From Alphaproteobacteria bacterium (lineage in GTDB: Bacteria; Pseudomonadota; Alphaproteobacteria; DSM-16000; Inquilinaceae): DNA of 39,424 nt. The translations under genes and the position numbers were made by a program. The DNA lies in NCBI GenBank assembly GCA_028281985.1, contig JANQIU010000082.1, positions 1-39,424 on the forward strand, read 5' to 3'. Each line of letters opens with the position of its first letter. The first letter of the stretch is position 1. Below are positions 16,006 to 25,013 of this stretch, one piece after another. The notes beneath the pieces are model-generated. The model was not told where the DNA came from. It worked only from the letters and a program-made list of their open reading frames with translations, and ran no database searches.

Positions 16006-17406
16006 CTACCTCTCCTCGGCCGCAGCCATGTCCCGGAACGGAAACGCACCCGGCGCCAGGTAGTAGGCGCCGAATGCCTCGACACGGACGAACACCTCAT
16101 CCTGGTCATCGGCCGCCACGCCGGGGTACCCGACACCGGGGAAGGTCTTGACGTACTCCCAGGTGACCCGTCCGCTCCTGAGATCGACTTCCTTGATGGC
16201 GCCTTGTTCCGTGAGTGCGACAAGTACGCGCTGCCCGCCGGGATGCGGGTCGATCTGCCCGCCATAGGAGGACAGGAACGGAACGTCGGTCGCCAATGGC
16301 GATCGGGGAAACACCACATCGGCGGCCTGGCTGCCGAAGCGCGCCTCGACGATCGCGGACCCGCCGATATCCAGCGGCCCGCCCATATTGTCGAAGATCA
16401 GAACACGGCCATCGCCCAGCAGGCGCGGACCGTGCTGGCGCGTCGTCCGGCCGCTGATCAGCCAGCTGATCCGTTCGCGATCCCGGTCGATGGCGCCCAC
16501 GGCGTTCACATTGCGCAGCGAGAAAATCAGATCGCCGGCAGCCAGCCCGTCGACCAGCGCCGCTCCGGCAGCGTCGACCACTTCGACATGGTTCAGGTGC
16601 AGCGGGTCGCACCGCTCCTGGGTCCCTTGAACCAGGGCGCCGTAGCCCTGGTCGACCAGCATGTCGAACAGCGGGATCACCTCGACCAGTTCACCGTCGG
16701 CGTCGATCACCTGGATGGTGTCGACCAGCGTACGCCCGCCCTCGCACTCTACCGTGGCGTAGGTGTCGCCGATCCGCAGCGGCGGCTCGATCCAATAGTG
16801 TCCCGGCGTGTAGATCGTGCCGGCAGCGTCGACCGTGAACCAGTGATGGCTATGGTCGTAGCGGCGCCAGACAACGTTGCCGTCCCGGTCGATCCGGGCC
16901 AGCCCGGCCCCATAGGGAAAGGCCAGGCTGTTCATGAAGGCGGCGATCAGACCGCCGTCCGGCAGCAGGTGCAGGCCCACCGGCTTGTAGAACATGGGGT
17001 CGGTCCGGCCTTGCAGATGGTCGGCATCCGACCACAACGCGTCCAGGTCGACCTCCCAACTGTGGACGACGCGGCCGTCCCGGTCGACGATCCAGGCCAG
17101 GCAGCCGAAACGCGGGCAGACCTCGAGGTATTCGAAGGGGCCGCCGGTGATCAGGACCAGCTCGTCACCGCGCCCCGGATCGACGGTTCGGGTCAGCGGC
17201 CCGGCGGTCGCCGTTTCATCGATGTAGCGAAAACTGCCGGGGTGGGACTGATCGATCACCTCCGCCCATGCGGCAAAGGCATGCCCCGCTTCCGTCACGG
17301 TCGCGTAGGGGAAGATCTGATTGCGATGGACGAAGAATCCATAAGCAGCGCCGGAGACAAAAACACACAAGATAAAAAATATGAAGAATACTCTATCAAG
17401 TTTCAT
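16006..17406 (-). CDS. membrane-anchored arylsulfotransferase (ASST)-family protein
   Basis: 466 residues. The N-terminus MKLDRVFFIFFILCVFVSG gives an uncleaved anchor or signal, and the rest is a periplasmic beta-propeller. Motifs shared with ASST-family proteins: DPLHLNHVEVV, SLRNVNAVGAIDRD, then SGRTTRQHGPRLLGDG with the His placed like the ASST catalytic region, and VLIFDNMGG. ASST enzymes move sulfate between phenolic compounds without PAPS, but many family members are uncharacterised, so activity is inferred. The ATG at 17406 follows GAGCGAGAGAAAA; a TTG 84 bp upstream adds an unlikely extension. It heads the operon and its stop is one base from the next start. Confidence 0.83.
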   Translation of the reverse strand: MKLDRVFFIFFILCVFVSGAAYGFFVHRNQIFPYATVTEAGHAFAAWAEVIDQSHPGSFRYIDETATAGPLTRTVDPGRGDELVLITGGPFEYLEVCPRFGCLAWIVDRDGRVVHSWEVDLDALWSDADHLQGRTDPMFYKPVGLHLLPDGGLIAAFMNSLAFPYGAGLARIDRDGNVVWRRYDHSHHWFTVDAAGTIYTPGHYWIEPPLRIGDTYATVECEGGRTLVDTIQVIDADGELVEVIPLFDMLVDQGYGALVQGTQERCDPLHLNHVEVVDAAGAALVDGLAAGDLIFSLRNVNAVGAIDRDRERISWLISGRTTRQHGPRLLGDGRVLIFDNMGGPLDIGGSAIVEARFGSQAADVVFPRSPLATDVPFLSSYGGQIDPHPGGQRVLVALTEQGAIKEVDLRSGRVTWEYVKTFPGVGYPGVAADDQDEVFVRVEAFGAYYLAPGAFPFRDMAAAEER

Positions 17407-17728
17407 TTTTCTCTCGCTCAAGATGATTCGGGCATAGATTTCGCTTGCGATATTCAAAATTAACCAATTCGTCAAGGCGCCCGAGATCAATATTGAGCTG
17501 TATTTTATTATATTTTGATCATCTCAACGCATGAAAATACATAAACTTCACAATGAATGTAGTAATAATTATCAGAAACAATACTGATGGCCAATCGGCA
17601 CCCCAACTGGTTTCTTGAGCTCAAAGACCTTCAAATCCACATAACTGGTTAACGCGAGGCTTGATTTTGCCCCTGCCCCGACATGATGCTCTGGGCAAGG
17701 CTTCTTCTGGCAACTCGGACGGACCAGC
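17407..17728. other. AT-rich divergent promoter region
   Basis: The 322 bp between the sulfotransferase-type operon (minus) and opgG (plus) are markedly AT-rich and contain no convincing gene. On the minus strand TATAAT (17512-17507) lies 17 bp downstream of a weak -35, TTCATG (17535-17530), a fair promoter for the operon. On the plus side no clear promoter for opgG was recognised. The low GC extends only through the non-coding part and the first codons of the arylsulfotransferase-like gene. Confidence 0.5.
17507..17535 (-). promoter_or_regulatory. candidate promoter of the sulfotransferase/YVGPGAG operon
   Basis: On the minus strand a perfect -10 (TATAAT) is preceded by 17 bp and a 3/6 -35 (TTCATG), about 100 bp upstream of the first gene. 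The AT-rich surroundings fit a promoter. Assignment is by consensus only. Confidence 0.4.
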
Positions 17729-19309
17729 ATGGCAATCCGCTTCACACGACGCCGCATGCTCACCAGCGCCACAGCGGCCGGCATTCTGGGATCATCGGCA
17801 TGGCCGATCCGGACAGCGCGGGCGCAAAGCCCCAGTTTCGGATCACCGATGCCGTTCGATGCCGGCGTGGTCCGATCGGAAGCCTGGCGGCGCGCCGGCC
17901 GGCCTTATCAGGCGCCGGTCGTGCATCAGCGGCAGGTTCTGGAGACGATCGACTACGACTTCTACCAGCAGATCCGGTACCGACCCTCGGCGACGCTCTG
18001 GGCCGAAGAGGGCGCGCCCTATCCGGTCCAACTCTTCCATCCCGGGCGGTGGTTCGAGGAGCCGGTGGAGATCCACGTGGTCGAAGCCGGTCAGGCCCGC
18101 CAGGTCCGGTACGCCCGCGACCTGTTCGATTTCGGTGACACGGGGCTGGACCGCGTCTTGACCGACGAACTGGGCTTTGCCGGGTTCCGTTTGATGTACG
18201 GCGATGATCTGAGCCGCGACTGGCTGGCCTTTCTGGGGGCGTCCTACTTCCGCAGCGCCGGGCCGCTGGACCAATACGGCCTGTCGGCCCGCGGCATCGC
18301 CGTCGATCCGGCCATGCCGACCCCGGAGGAGTTCCCGCAATTCGTCAAATTCTGGCTGGAGCGGCCGGAACCCGGGACCAACCGCATCACCGTCCATGCC
18401 CTGCTCGACGGGCCGCGCCTGACCGGCGCCTATCGCTTCGATATCGTCCAGGATGGCGCGGTCACCATGGACGTCGAAGCCCAGCTGTTCGCCCGCGCCG
18501 CCATCGAGCGCCTGGGCATCGCGCCGCTGACCAGCATGTTCTGGTACGGGGAGAACAACCGGCACACCGCTACCGACTGGCGGCCGGAGATCCACGACAG
18601 CGACGGCCTGGCAATCTGGACCGGCAACGGCGAACGGCTCTGGCGGCCGCTCGACAACCCAACGGTCACGCGCACGAGCGCGTTCCTGGACACGAACCCC
18701 CGCGGGTTCGGCCTGCTGCAGCGGGACCGGGACTTCGCCAACTACGAGGACGACGGGGTCTACTACGATCGCCGCCCCTCGGTATGGGTGGAGCCGCGGG
18801 ACGACTGGGGGCCGGGACAGATCCACCTGTTGGAAATCCCGACCGACGACGAGATTCACGACAACATAGGCGCCTACTGGGTCTCGGATGCGCCGGTGAC
18901 CGCGGGCAGCGAATGGACGTTCCGCTACCGGCTGCACTGGGTGGCAGACGAGCCATACCCGCCGGACGCGGTCGCCCATGTCGTAGCCACCCGTCTGGGC
19001 CGCGGGGGCATACCCGGGCAGCCGCGCCCGCCGAACACCAAGAAGTTCGTCATCGATTTCGTCGGCGGCGAGTTGGAGACGCTGCCGCGCAGCTTCGATG
19101 TCCTGCCGATCGTCACCGCGTCCCGCGGCACCGTCACCGATGCCTATGCCCTGCAGGTCGTGGGCACGACGCGCTGGCGGTCGGTCTTCGACCTTGCCGT
19201 CGAAGGAACCGATCCGGTCGACCTGCGCTGCTATCTGCGCCTCGGCGACCAGACGCTTACCGAGACCTGGCTGTACCAGTACGCGCCGTTCCAGTTCGAC
19301 GCGTCGTAG
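17729..19309 (+). CDS. opgG: periplasmic glucan biosynthesis protein OpgG/OpgD (MdoG family)
   Basis: 526 residues. The family acts in the periplasm in making or shaping osmoregulated glucans. Seen: a twin-arginine type signal (FTRRRMLTSATAAGILGSS) ending near AQS at about 33, then the MdoG domain with YDFYQQIRYRP, FRLMYGDDLSRDWLAFLGAS, LTSMFWYGENN, and LQRDRDFANYED, all conserved in OpgG/OpgD. Tat export resembles E. coli OpgD rather than the Sec-exported OpgG, so the paralogue label is uncertain. There is no adjacent opgH glucosyltransferase; the next gene, recQ, converges on it. A sulfotransferase-type envelope operon is divergent. Confidence 0.93.
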   Translation: MAIRFTRRRMLTSATAAGILGSSAWPIRTARAQSPSFGSPMPFDAGVVRSEAWRRAGRPYQAPVVHQRQVLETIDYDFYQQIRYRPSATLWAEEGAPYPVQLFHPGRWFEEPVEIHVVEAGQARQVRYARDLFDFGDTGLDRVLTDELGFAGFRLMYGDDLSRDWLAFLGASYFRSAGPLDQYGLSARGIAVDPAMPTPEEFPQFVKFWLERPEPGTNRITVHALLDGPRLTGAYRFDIVQDGAVTMDVEAQLFARAAIERLGIAPLTSMFWYGENNRHTATDWRPEIHDSDGLAIWTGNGERLWRPLDNPTVTRTSAFLDTNPRGFGLLQRDRDFANYEDDGVYYDRRPSVWVEPRDDWGPGQIHLLEIPTDDEIHDNIGAYWVSDAPVTAGSEWTFRYRLHWVADEPYPPDAVAHVVATRLGRGGIPGQPRPPNTKKFVIDFVGGELETLPRSFDVLPIVTASRGTVTDAYALQVVGTTRWRSVFDLAVEGTDPVDLRCYLRLGDQTLTETWLYQYAPFQFDAS

Positions 19310-19355
19310 ACCGATCGGGACGACAACAGCGCCCGGCGACGGCCCTGGCGCCCGT

Positions 19356-21173
19356 TCAGCCGGCGGCAATGGCCTGGAGGAACGGTTCCGCAAAGTCACG
19401 CTGCTTTGCCGCGCCGACACCGTGGATAGCGGCGAACTCCTGCTGGGTGCGCGGGCGGCGCCGGGCCATGTCCTCCAGCGACCGGTCGGAGAACACCACA
19501 TAGGCTGGAACCGCGCGCTCCTGGGCCAATTGCCGGCGCAGGGCCTTCAGACTGTCCAGCAGCGCGGCGTCCTCCGACGACAACGCCGCCGTCGAGGCCC
19601 CCGCCGCGGATCGACCGGCTCTCTTCGGACGCACCGTTTCCCGTCGGTAGCGGAAAGCGCCCTCGCCCCGCAGCAGGTCGCGGCCGGGCGGCGCGATCGT
19701 CAGGCCGCCATAGCCCTGGATATCCAGTTTCAGAAGTCCCGCCGCCACCAGTTGGCGCAGAATCGACCGCCATTCCTCCCGGCCATGGCCGCTGCCGACA
19801 CCGAAGGTCGGCAAGGCGTCATGGCCGGCGGCCGCAACCTTGTCGGTCGCCGTGCCGCGCAGGACGTCGACGATATGGGCCGCCCCATAGCGCTGGCCCG
19901 TGCGCAGCACCGCCGACAGGGCCTGCTGGGCCTCAACGGTCCCATCGGCCAGATCGACGGGATCGCAACAGGTGTCACAGTTGCCGCAAGGCTCGCTGGT
20001 CTCGCCGAAATAGGCCAGCAACGTCCGGCGCCGGCATTCCGGTGCCTCGCAATAGCCGATCAGGGCATCCAGCCGTTTGTGCTCGCGCCGCTTGTGGTCG
20101 TCGCCGGTGTCCTCCTGGTCGATGAACATCCGGCGCATGCGGATCGCATCCAACCCGTACAACAGGCACACGTCGGCTGGTTTTCCGTCGCGGCCGGCCC
20201 GGCCGATCTCCTGGTAGTAGGATTCCAGGCTGCCCGGCAGGTCGGTGTGAAAGACGAAGCGAACGTCGGGTTTGTCGATCCCCATGCCGAAGGCGATGGT
20301 GGCGACGATCACGGTGCCGGGCTCGGTGACGAAGGTATCCTGATTGGCCGCCCGGTCGGCCTTGTCCATGCCGGCGTGGTAGGGCAGCGCCCGAACGCCG
20401 TCGGCCGCCAGGAATGCGGCCGTTTCCTCGGTCTTGGCGCGGGACAGGCAATAGACGATGCCGCTTTCGCCTTCATGCGCCTTCACGAAACGCCGGAGCT
20501 GGCGCTTGCCGTCGCGCTTGGGTTCCACGGCAAGCCGGATGTTCGGCCGGTCGAATCCGGTGACGAACATGCGGGCATCGCCGGCGAACAGCTTGCCCGC
20601 AATGTCGTCCCGGGTTGCCGCATCCGCCGTTGCGGTCATGGCGGCAATCGGGACATCCACGAAAACCTCCTTCAGGCGGGAGAGGTCTTCGTATTCCGGC
20701 CGGAACGACGGCCCCCATTGCGAGATGCAATGGGCCTCGTCGACCGCGAGCAGCCGAACCGGCAGGGAGCGCAGCGCCGCCAGCATCGGCTCGGTCATCA
20801 GCCGTTCCGGCGCCAGGTAGAGCAGCCGAACCTGTCCCGCCGCCACCCGGCGCCAGGTGGCCACATTATCGGCCCGGCTGCGCGAGGAGTTGATCGCCTC
20901 GGCCGCCACGCCGGCCAGTTGCAGGGCCGACACCTGGTCCTGCATCAACGCCACCAACGGCGAGACGACGACGGTCAGGCCGCCCAGCACCAGGGCCGGC
21001 ACCTGAAAACACAGGGACTTGCCGGCCCCGGTCGGCATGACGGCAAGCACGTGGGACCCGCCCAGCAAGGCATCGACGACGGGCTCCTGCCCCGGCCGAA
21101 ACCCCTCGAACCCGAACACGTCCTTCAGGATACGGTACTTGTCGGCAAACACGTCTGAACGGTGATCAGGCAT
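19356..21173 (-). CDS. recQ: ATP-dependent DNA helicase RecQ
   Basis: 605 residues, full length. A 3'-5' SF2 helicase of recombination and fork repair. Seen: Walker A MPTGAGKSLCFQVPAL (46-61), DEAHCISQWG (motif II with the RecQ aromatic-rich loop), the QEIGRAGRDG motif VI, a four-cysteine zinc site (CEAPECRR, then CGNCDTCC), the winged-helix domain, and an HRDC domain at the C-terminus (PAYVVFSDRSLEDMARRRP, then IHGVGAAK). Nothing is missing. It is a single-gene unit whose 3' end converges on opgG with 46 bp between, and it is divergent from the cNMP-reductase fusion. Confidence 0.98.
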   Translation of the reverse strand: MPDHRSDVFADKYRILKDVFGFEGFRPGQEPVVDALLGGSHVLAVMPTGAGKSLCFQVPALVLGGLTVVVSPLVALMQDQVSALQLAGVAAEAINSSRSRADNVATWRRVAAGQVRLLYLAPERLMTEPMLAALRSLPVRLLAVDEAHCISQWGPSFRPEYEDLSRLKEVFVDVPIAAMTATADAATRDDIAGKLFAGDARMFVTGFDRPNIRLAVEPKRDGKRQLRRFVKAHEGESGIVYCLSRAKTEETAAFLAADGVRALPYHAGMDKADRAANQDTFVTEPGTVIVATIAFGMGIDKPDVRFVFHTDLPGSLESYYQEIGRAGRDGKPADVCLLYGLDAIRMRRMFIDQEDTGDDHKRREHKRLDALIGYCEAPECRRRTLLAYFGETSEPCGNCDTCCDPVDLADGTVEAQQALSAVLRTGQRYGAAHIVDVLRGTATDKVAAAGHDALPTFGVGSGHGREEWRSILRQLVAAGLLKLDIQGYGGLTIAPPGRDLLRGEGAFRYRRETVRPKRAGRSAAGASTAALSSEDAALLDSLKALRRQLAQERAVPAYVVFSDRSLEDMARRRPRTQQEFAAIHGVGAAKQRDFAEPFLQAIAAG

Positions 21174-21343
21174 ATCCTCAAAGGCGGTCCCGGGGACCCG
21201 TGGCGGAGCGATTCGTGTGTGCCAGCATAGCAGGGCGGACCGGTGGTGGCGCCGCGCCTCGACTTTCCATCGGACAAATCCATGTCAGGATCGATACCGC
21301 CGAAGAACCGCCATCGATCGCCCGTCGCCTGGACCCGGAAAGC

Positions 21344-23035
21344 ATGACGACATCCGAACTGGACACACCCGACCCGACCGACCCCTATCAGCGCGAGTTG
21401 CAGACCTTCCCGAAGCTGTCGGCAGAACAGATCGACCGTGCCAAGGGGTTCGGCACCGTTGAATCCCTCGCCAAGGGCACGCTCGTGTTCGATCGGGGCG
21501 ACCGCACCGTCGACTTTTTCATCGTGCTGGACGGGAACATCGAGATCTTCGAGTACCGCGGCACCGATCAGAACGTCTTCACCGTGCACGGCCCCAGCCA
21601 GTTCACCGGCGAGGTCGACCTGTTCAACGACCGGGAGATCCTGGTCGGCGGACGCATGGGCGCCGACGGCACCGTCGTGCGCATCAACCGGGCCGGCTTC
21701 CGCAAGATGCTGTCGAGCGAGCCGGATATCGGTGAGATGATCATGCGCGCCTTCATCCTTCGGCGTGTGGCGCTGATCCGGCACGAACAGGGATCGGTGA
21801 TCCTGATCGGCTCGCGCCAGTCACCGGATCGGCTGCGAATCGAGCGGTTCCTGCGCCGCAACGGCTATCCGATCCGCGCCCTCGACAGCGACGCGGCCGC
21901 CGGGCGCGAGGTCCTGTCGGAAAACGGGTTGTCCAGCGACGATCTGCCGGTGGTGGTCTGCTCCGGCGACCAGGTGTTGAAGAACCCGACCACGGCCCAG
22001 GTCGCCAAATGCCTTGGCCTGGTGGAGGTCCTGGACCCCGACCGCGTCTACGACGTGGCGGTGGTCGGTGCCGGCCCGGCGGGTCTGGCCTCCGCGGTCT
22101 ATGCGGCATCGGAAGGCCTCGACACCGTCGTGCTGGAGGCCGAGGCCCCGGGCGGGCAGGCCGGCACCAGCTCGAAGATCGAAAACTACCTCGGCTTCCC
22201 CACCGGCGTTTCCGGCCAGGCCCTGGCCGGGCGTGCCCAGATCCAGGCCCAGAAGTTCGGCGCGCGTATTGCGCTGCCCCGCCACGTCACCGGTATCGAC
22301 TGCGATCAACGGCCCTACACGCTGCACCTCGACGACGGCGTGCAGGTGAAATCCGAAACCGTGGTGATCGCCTCCGGCGCCCGGTACCGCACGCTGGATC
22401 TGGACAACGGCCGGGCTTTCGATGGTGCCGGGGTCAACTATGCGGCGACCGCCATGGAGGCGGGCCTGTGCGCCGACGAGGACGTCATCGTCGTCGGTGG
22501 CGGAAACTCCGCCGGCCAGGCGGCCGTCTTCCTGTCGCGGCACGCACGGCATGTCCACATGCTGGTCCGCGGCACCCGGCTTGCCGACAGCATGTCCGAC
22601 TATCTGGTGGGCCGGATCAACGCCTCGCCCCGCATCACCCTGCGCACCCGTACCGAGATCGTGGCGCTGGCCGGCGAGCGGCATCTGGAAGGGGTCACCT
22701 GGCGCAACCGGGACAGCGGCGAGAGTGAAACGCATCCGATCCGGCATGTCTTCCTGATGATCGGCGCCGCGCCCAACAGCGACTGGCTGGACGGTTGCCT
22801 GGTCCTGGACGACCGGGGGTTCGTGCAGACCGGTGACGGGGCCGGCGGATCCGGCACATGGCCCCTGCCGCGCACGCCGCACATCCTGGAGGCCAGCCGG
22901 CCGGGCATCTTCGCCGTCGGGGACATCCGCTCGGGATCGGTCAAGCGGGTCGCGTCTGCCGTCGGCGAAGGCTCTATCGCCGTGCAGTTCATCCATCGGG
23001 TCCTGGACGAACGGCGGCGCGGGGTCGACGGATAG
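21344..23035 (+). CDS. cNMP-binding / thioredoxin-fold / thioredoxin-reductase-like flavoprotein fusion
   Basis: 563 residues, three modules. About 20-145: cyclic-nucleotide-binding fold (FIVLDGNIEIFEYRG, then GPSQFTGEVDLFNDR). About 150-228: thioredoxin-like domain with cysteines replaced (ILIGSRQSPDRLRIERFL, then DLPVVVCSGDQVLKNPT). About 235-555: a two-nucleotide-binding flavin reductase with GAGPAGLAS (242-250), ENYLGFPTGVSGQAL, VVGGGNSAGQAA (383-394) and GIFAVGDIRSGSVKRVA. The CxxC that thioredoxin reductases carry is absent: the equivalent segment is NYAATAMEAGL (365-375). It therefore cannot use the usual dithiol mechanism. I chose ATG 21344, which follows GGAAAG; a start at 21200 would add 48 unlike residues. 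Role probably redox signalling, unproven. The amidase gene follows 52 bp later. Confidence 0.88.
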   Translation: MTTSELDTPDPTDPYQRELQTFPKLSAEQIDRAKGFGTVESLAKGTLVFDRGDRTVDFFIVLDGNIEIFEYRGTDQNVFTVHGPSQFTGEVDLFNDREILVGGRMGADGTVVRINRAGFRKMLSSEPDIGEMIMRAFILRRVALIRHEQGSVILIGSRQSPDRLRIERFLRRNGYPIRALDSDAAAGREVLSENGLSSDDLPVVVCSGDQVLKNPTTAQVAKCLGLVEVLDPDRVYDVAVVGAGPAGLASAVYAASEGLDTVVLEAEAPGGQAGTSSKIENYLGFPTGVSGQALAGRAQIQAQKFGARIALPRHVTGIDCDQRPYTLHLDDGVQVKSETVVIASGARYRTLDLDNGRAFDGAGVNYAATAMEAGLCADEDVIVVGGGNSAGQAAVFLSRHARHVHMLVRGTRLADSMSDYLVGRINASPRITLRTRTEIVALAGERHLEGVTWRNRDSGESETHPIRHVFLMIGAAPNSDWLDGCLVLDDRGFVQTGDGAGGSGTWPLPRTPHILEASRPGIFAVGDIRSGSVKRVASAVGEGSIAVQFIHRVLDERRRGVDG

Positions 23036-23087
23036 GCCGCGACGCACTACGCACAGCGCCGGACGCGAACGGGCCGGGGGACAGGTA

Positions 23088-23954
23088 TTGGCAGCGGTAA
23101 CCGTGGCAGCCACGCAGATGGCTTGCAGCTGGGATCTACCGGGGAATCTGGACCGGGCCGAAGCGCTGGTGCGCGCGGCGGCCGGCCGGGGCGCCCAGGT
23201 GATCCTGCTGCAGGAGCTGTTCGCCACGCCGTACTTCTGCATCACCCAGGACGAGCGTCATTTCGATCTGGCCGCGCCACTGGACGGCAACCCTCTGCTC
23301 GCCCGGTTCCAGGCACTGGCGGCCAAGCTGGCGGTGGTCCTGCCGATCTCGTTCTTCGAACGGGCCGGCAACACCCGGTTCAACTCGCTGGCGGTGCTGG
23401 ACGCCGACGGGCGCATCGCCGCCCACTACCGCAAGACCCATCTGCCGCAGAACCCGGGCTATGAAGAAAAGTTCTATTTCAGCCACGGAGACACCGGGTT
23501 CCAGGTGGCCAAGACCCGGTACGGCGCGATCGGCTGCGCCATCTGCTGGGACCAGTGGTTCCCGGAAACGGCGCGCAGCCTCGCCCTGCTGGGCGCCGAA
23601 CTGATCGTCTTTCCCACCGCCATCGGCAGCGAACCGTCGGACCCGACCCTGGACAGCGCCGGTCACTGGCGCCGGACCATGCAAGGGCATGCCGCCGCCA
23701 ACCTGGTGCCGGTGATCGCGTCCAACCGGACCGGCCGCGAAACCGCCGGCGACACGGCGATCAGCTTCTACGGCACGTCCTTCATCGCCGACCATACAGG
23801 CGCCGTCGTGGCCGAGATGGACCGGACGGCCGAAGGCATCGCGACAGCCACGTTCGACCTTGAGGCCGTGGCCAAGGCCCGCGCCGTGTGGGGCGTGTTC
23901 CGCGACCGCCGACCGGAAATGTACGGGCCGATGGCCAGCCTCGACGGCCGGTAG
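23088..23954 (+). CDS. aguB: N-carbamoylputrescine amidase
   Basis: 288 residues, CN-hydrolase (nitrilase) fold. It hydrolyses N-carbamoylputrescine to putrescine, CO2 and ammonia in the arginine decarboxylase route to polyamines. The Glu-Lys-Cys triad is visible: LLQELFATPYFC (Glu43), HYRKTHLPQNPGYEEKFYF (Lys116) and IGCAICWDQWFPE (Cys153). The Asn-Pro-Gly-Tyr and Phe-Tyr-Phe segments are typical of the AguB branch. The start is a TTG at 23088, giving the usual xAAVTVAATQM; GGGGG lies upstream. A GTG at 23103 is the alternative. The usual partner agmatine deiminase (aguA) is not next to it. It may be co-transcribed with the flavoprotein upstream. Confidence 0.93.
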   Translation: MAAVTVAATQMACSWDLPGNLDRAEALVRAAAGRGAQVILLQELFATPYFCITQDERHFDLAAPLDGNPLLARFQALAAKLAVVLPISFFERAGNTRFNSLAVLDADGRIAAHYRKTHLPQNPGYEEKFYFSHGDTGFQVAKTRYGAIGCAICWDQWFPETARSLALLGAELIVFPTAIGSEPSDPTLDSAGHWRRTMQGHAAANLVPVIASNRTGRETAGDTAISFYGTSFIADHTGAVVAEMDRTAEGIATATFDLEAVAKARAVWGVFRDRRPEMYGPMASLDGR

Positions 23955-23990
23955 CACCGAAGGGTTGGCCACGGGGGAAGACCGGCGCCC

Positions 23991-24953
23991 ATGGGCAATG
24001 AGATCGCCGAAGGCTACCGCGGGTTCGCCGCGTTCGAAGCGCGCGGCGCGTCACCGCTGTACGAAAGCCTTGCCCTGCATGTGGCGGAGAGCAGATCCGC
24101 CCAGGCTTTCCTTCTGACCCTCAGCAAGGACAAGCGCCAGCCCAACCTTTTCTTCGCCGCCGTCCGGCACGTGGCGGGAACGCCGAACGGACCAGCGCAT
24201 TTCGACGAGATCATCCATCAACAAGGTGACCAGATCGCCGAGGTCATGCGCCTTCGGACGACGCAAACCAACGAGCCCGGGCGCTGTGCGGTGCTGCTCC
24301 CGGTCCTGGCGGCGATCGACGGCCCGATTGCTCTGATCGAGGTCGGCGCCTCGGCCGGCTTGTGCCTTCTGCCCGATCGGTATGGATACGACTATGGAAG
24401 GGTCCGGCTGGATCCCCCGAAAGGCTTCCGCCCGGTTGCCCCTGTTCTGGAATGCGCCGCCTGTGAAAACACGCCGCTGCCGAGGCATCTGCCGGTCATC
24501 GTCTGGCGCGCGGGCATCGATCTGAACCCGCTTGATGTGGACCGGGATGAGGATGTCCGTTGGCTGGAAACGCTGGTCTGGCCCGAGCAGAGCCTGCGGC
24601 TGGCCCGGTTGCGGGCAGCGATCGGCGTCGCCCGGAAAATCACACCAAGGGTCGTCCGCGGCGACCTGCGGCGCGACCTGCTCGACCTTGTGCAGGATGC
24701 CCCAAAAGACGCGACACGGGTCGTCTTTCACACCGCGGTGCTGAACTACGTGCTCCCGCAGGAAGACCGGGACGATTTTGCGGACATGGTCAGGCGGACC
24801 GGCGCCACATGGATCAGCAACGAGTCCCCGAAGGTCTTCCCGCAGTATTCCCGCCACCTGACCCGAGACCGTGGAGCCTTCCTTATGGCGCGCGACACCC
24901 GGCCCGTCGCCTGGACCGCACCGCACGGTCAGGCCATCCGCTGGCTGCGCTAA
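23991..24953 (+). CDS. DUF2332 family protein
   Basis: 320 residues. The sequence has the family pattern: an N-terminal helix region with FAAFEARGASPLYESLALHV, a middle segment with RCAVLLPVL, then LIEVGASAGLCLLPDRYGY (GASAG loop that resembles a SAM- or nucleotide-binding Gly loop) and HTAVLNYVLPQEDR, followed by WISNESP. No signal or membrane segment. Similar proteins are widespread in bacteria without an assigned function; the Rossmann-like loop makes a methyltransferase-like fold plausible but that is only an inference. It starts 36 bp after aguB and converges on a TetR gene. Confidence 0.87.
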   Translation: MGNEIAEGYRGFAAFEARGASPLYESLALHVAESRSAQAFLLTLSKDKRQPNLFFAAVRHVAGTPNGPAHFDEIIHQQGDQIAEVMRLRTTQTNEPGRCAVLLPVLAAIDGPIALIEVGASAGLCLLPDRYGYDYGRVRLDPPKGFRPVAPVLECAACENTPLPRHLPVIVWRAGIDLNPLDVDRDEDVRWLETLVWPEQSLRLARLRAAIGVARKITPRVVRGDLRRDLLDLVQDAPKDATRVVFHTAVLNYVLPQEDRDDFADMVRRTGATWISNESPKVFPQYSRHLTRDRGAFLMARDTRPVAWTAPHGQAIRWLR

Positions 24954-25013
24954 CGCGCCCGGGCAACATCTGGCAGCGGTGGGAATGCCGTCCCGGCCGC
25001 CAAACGATGGGCG

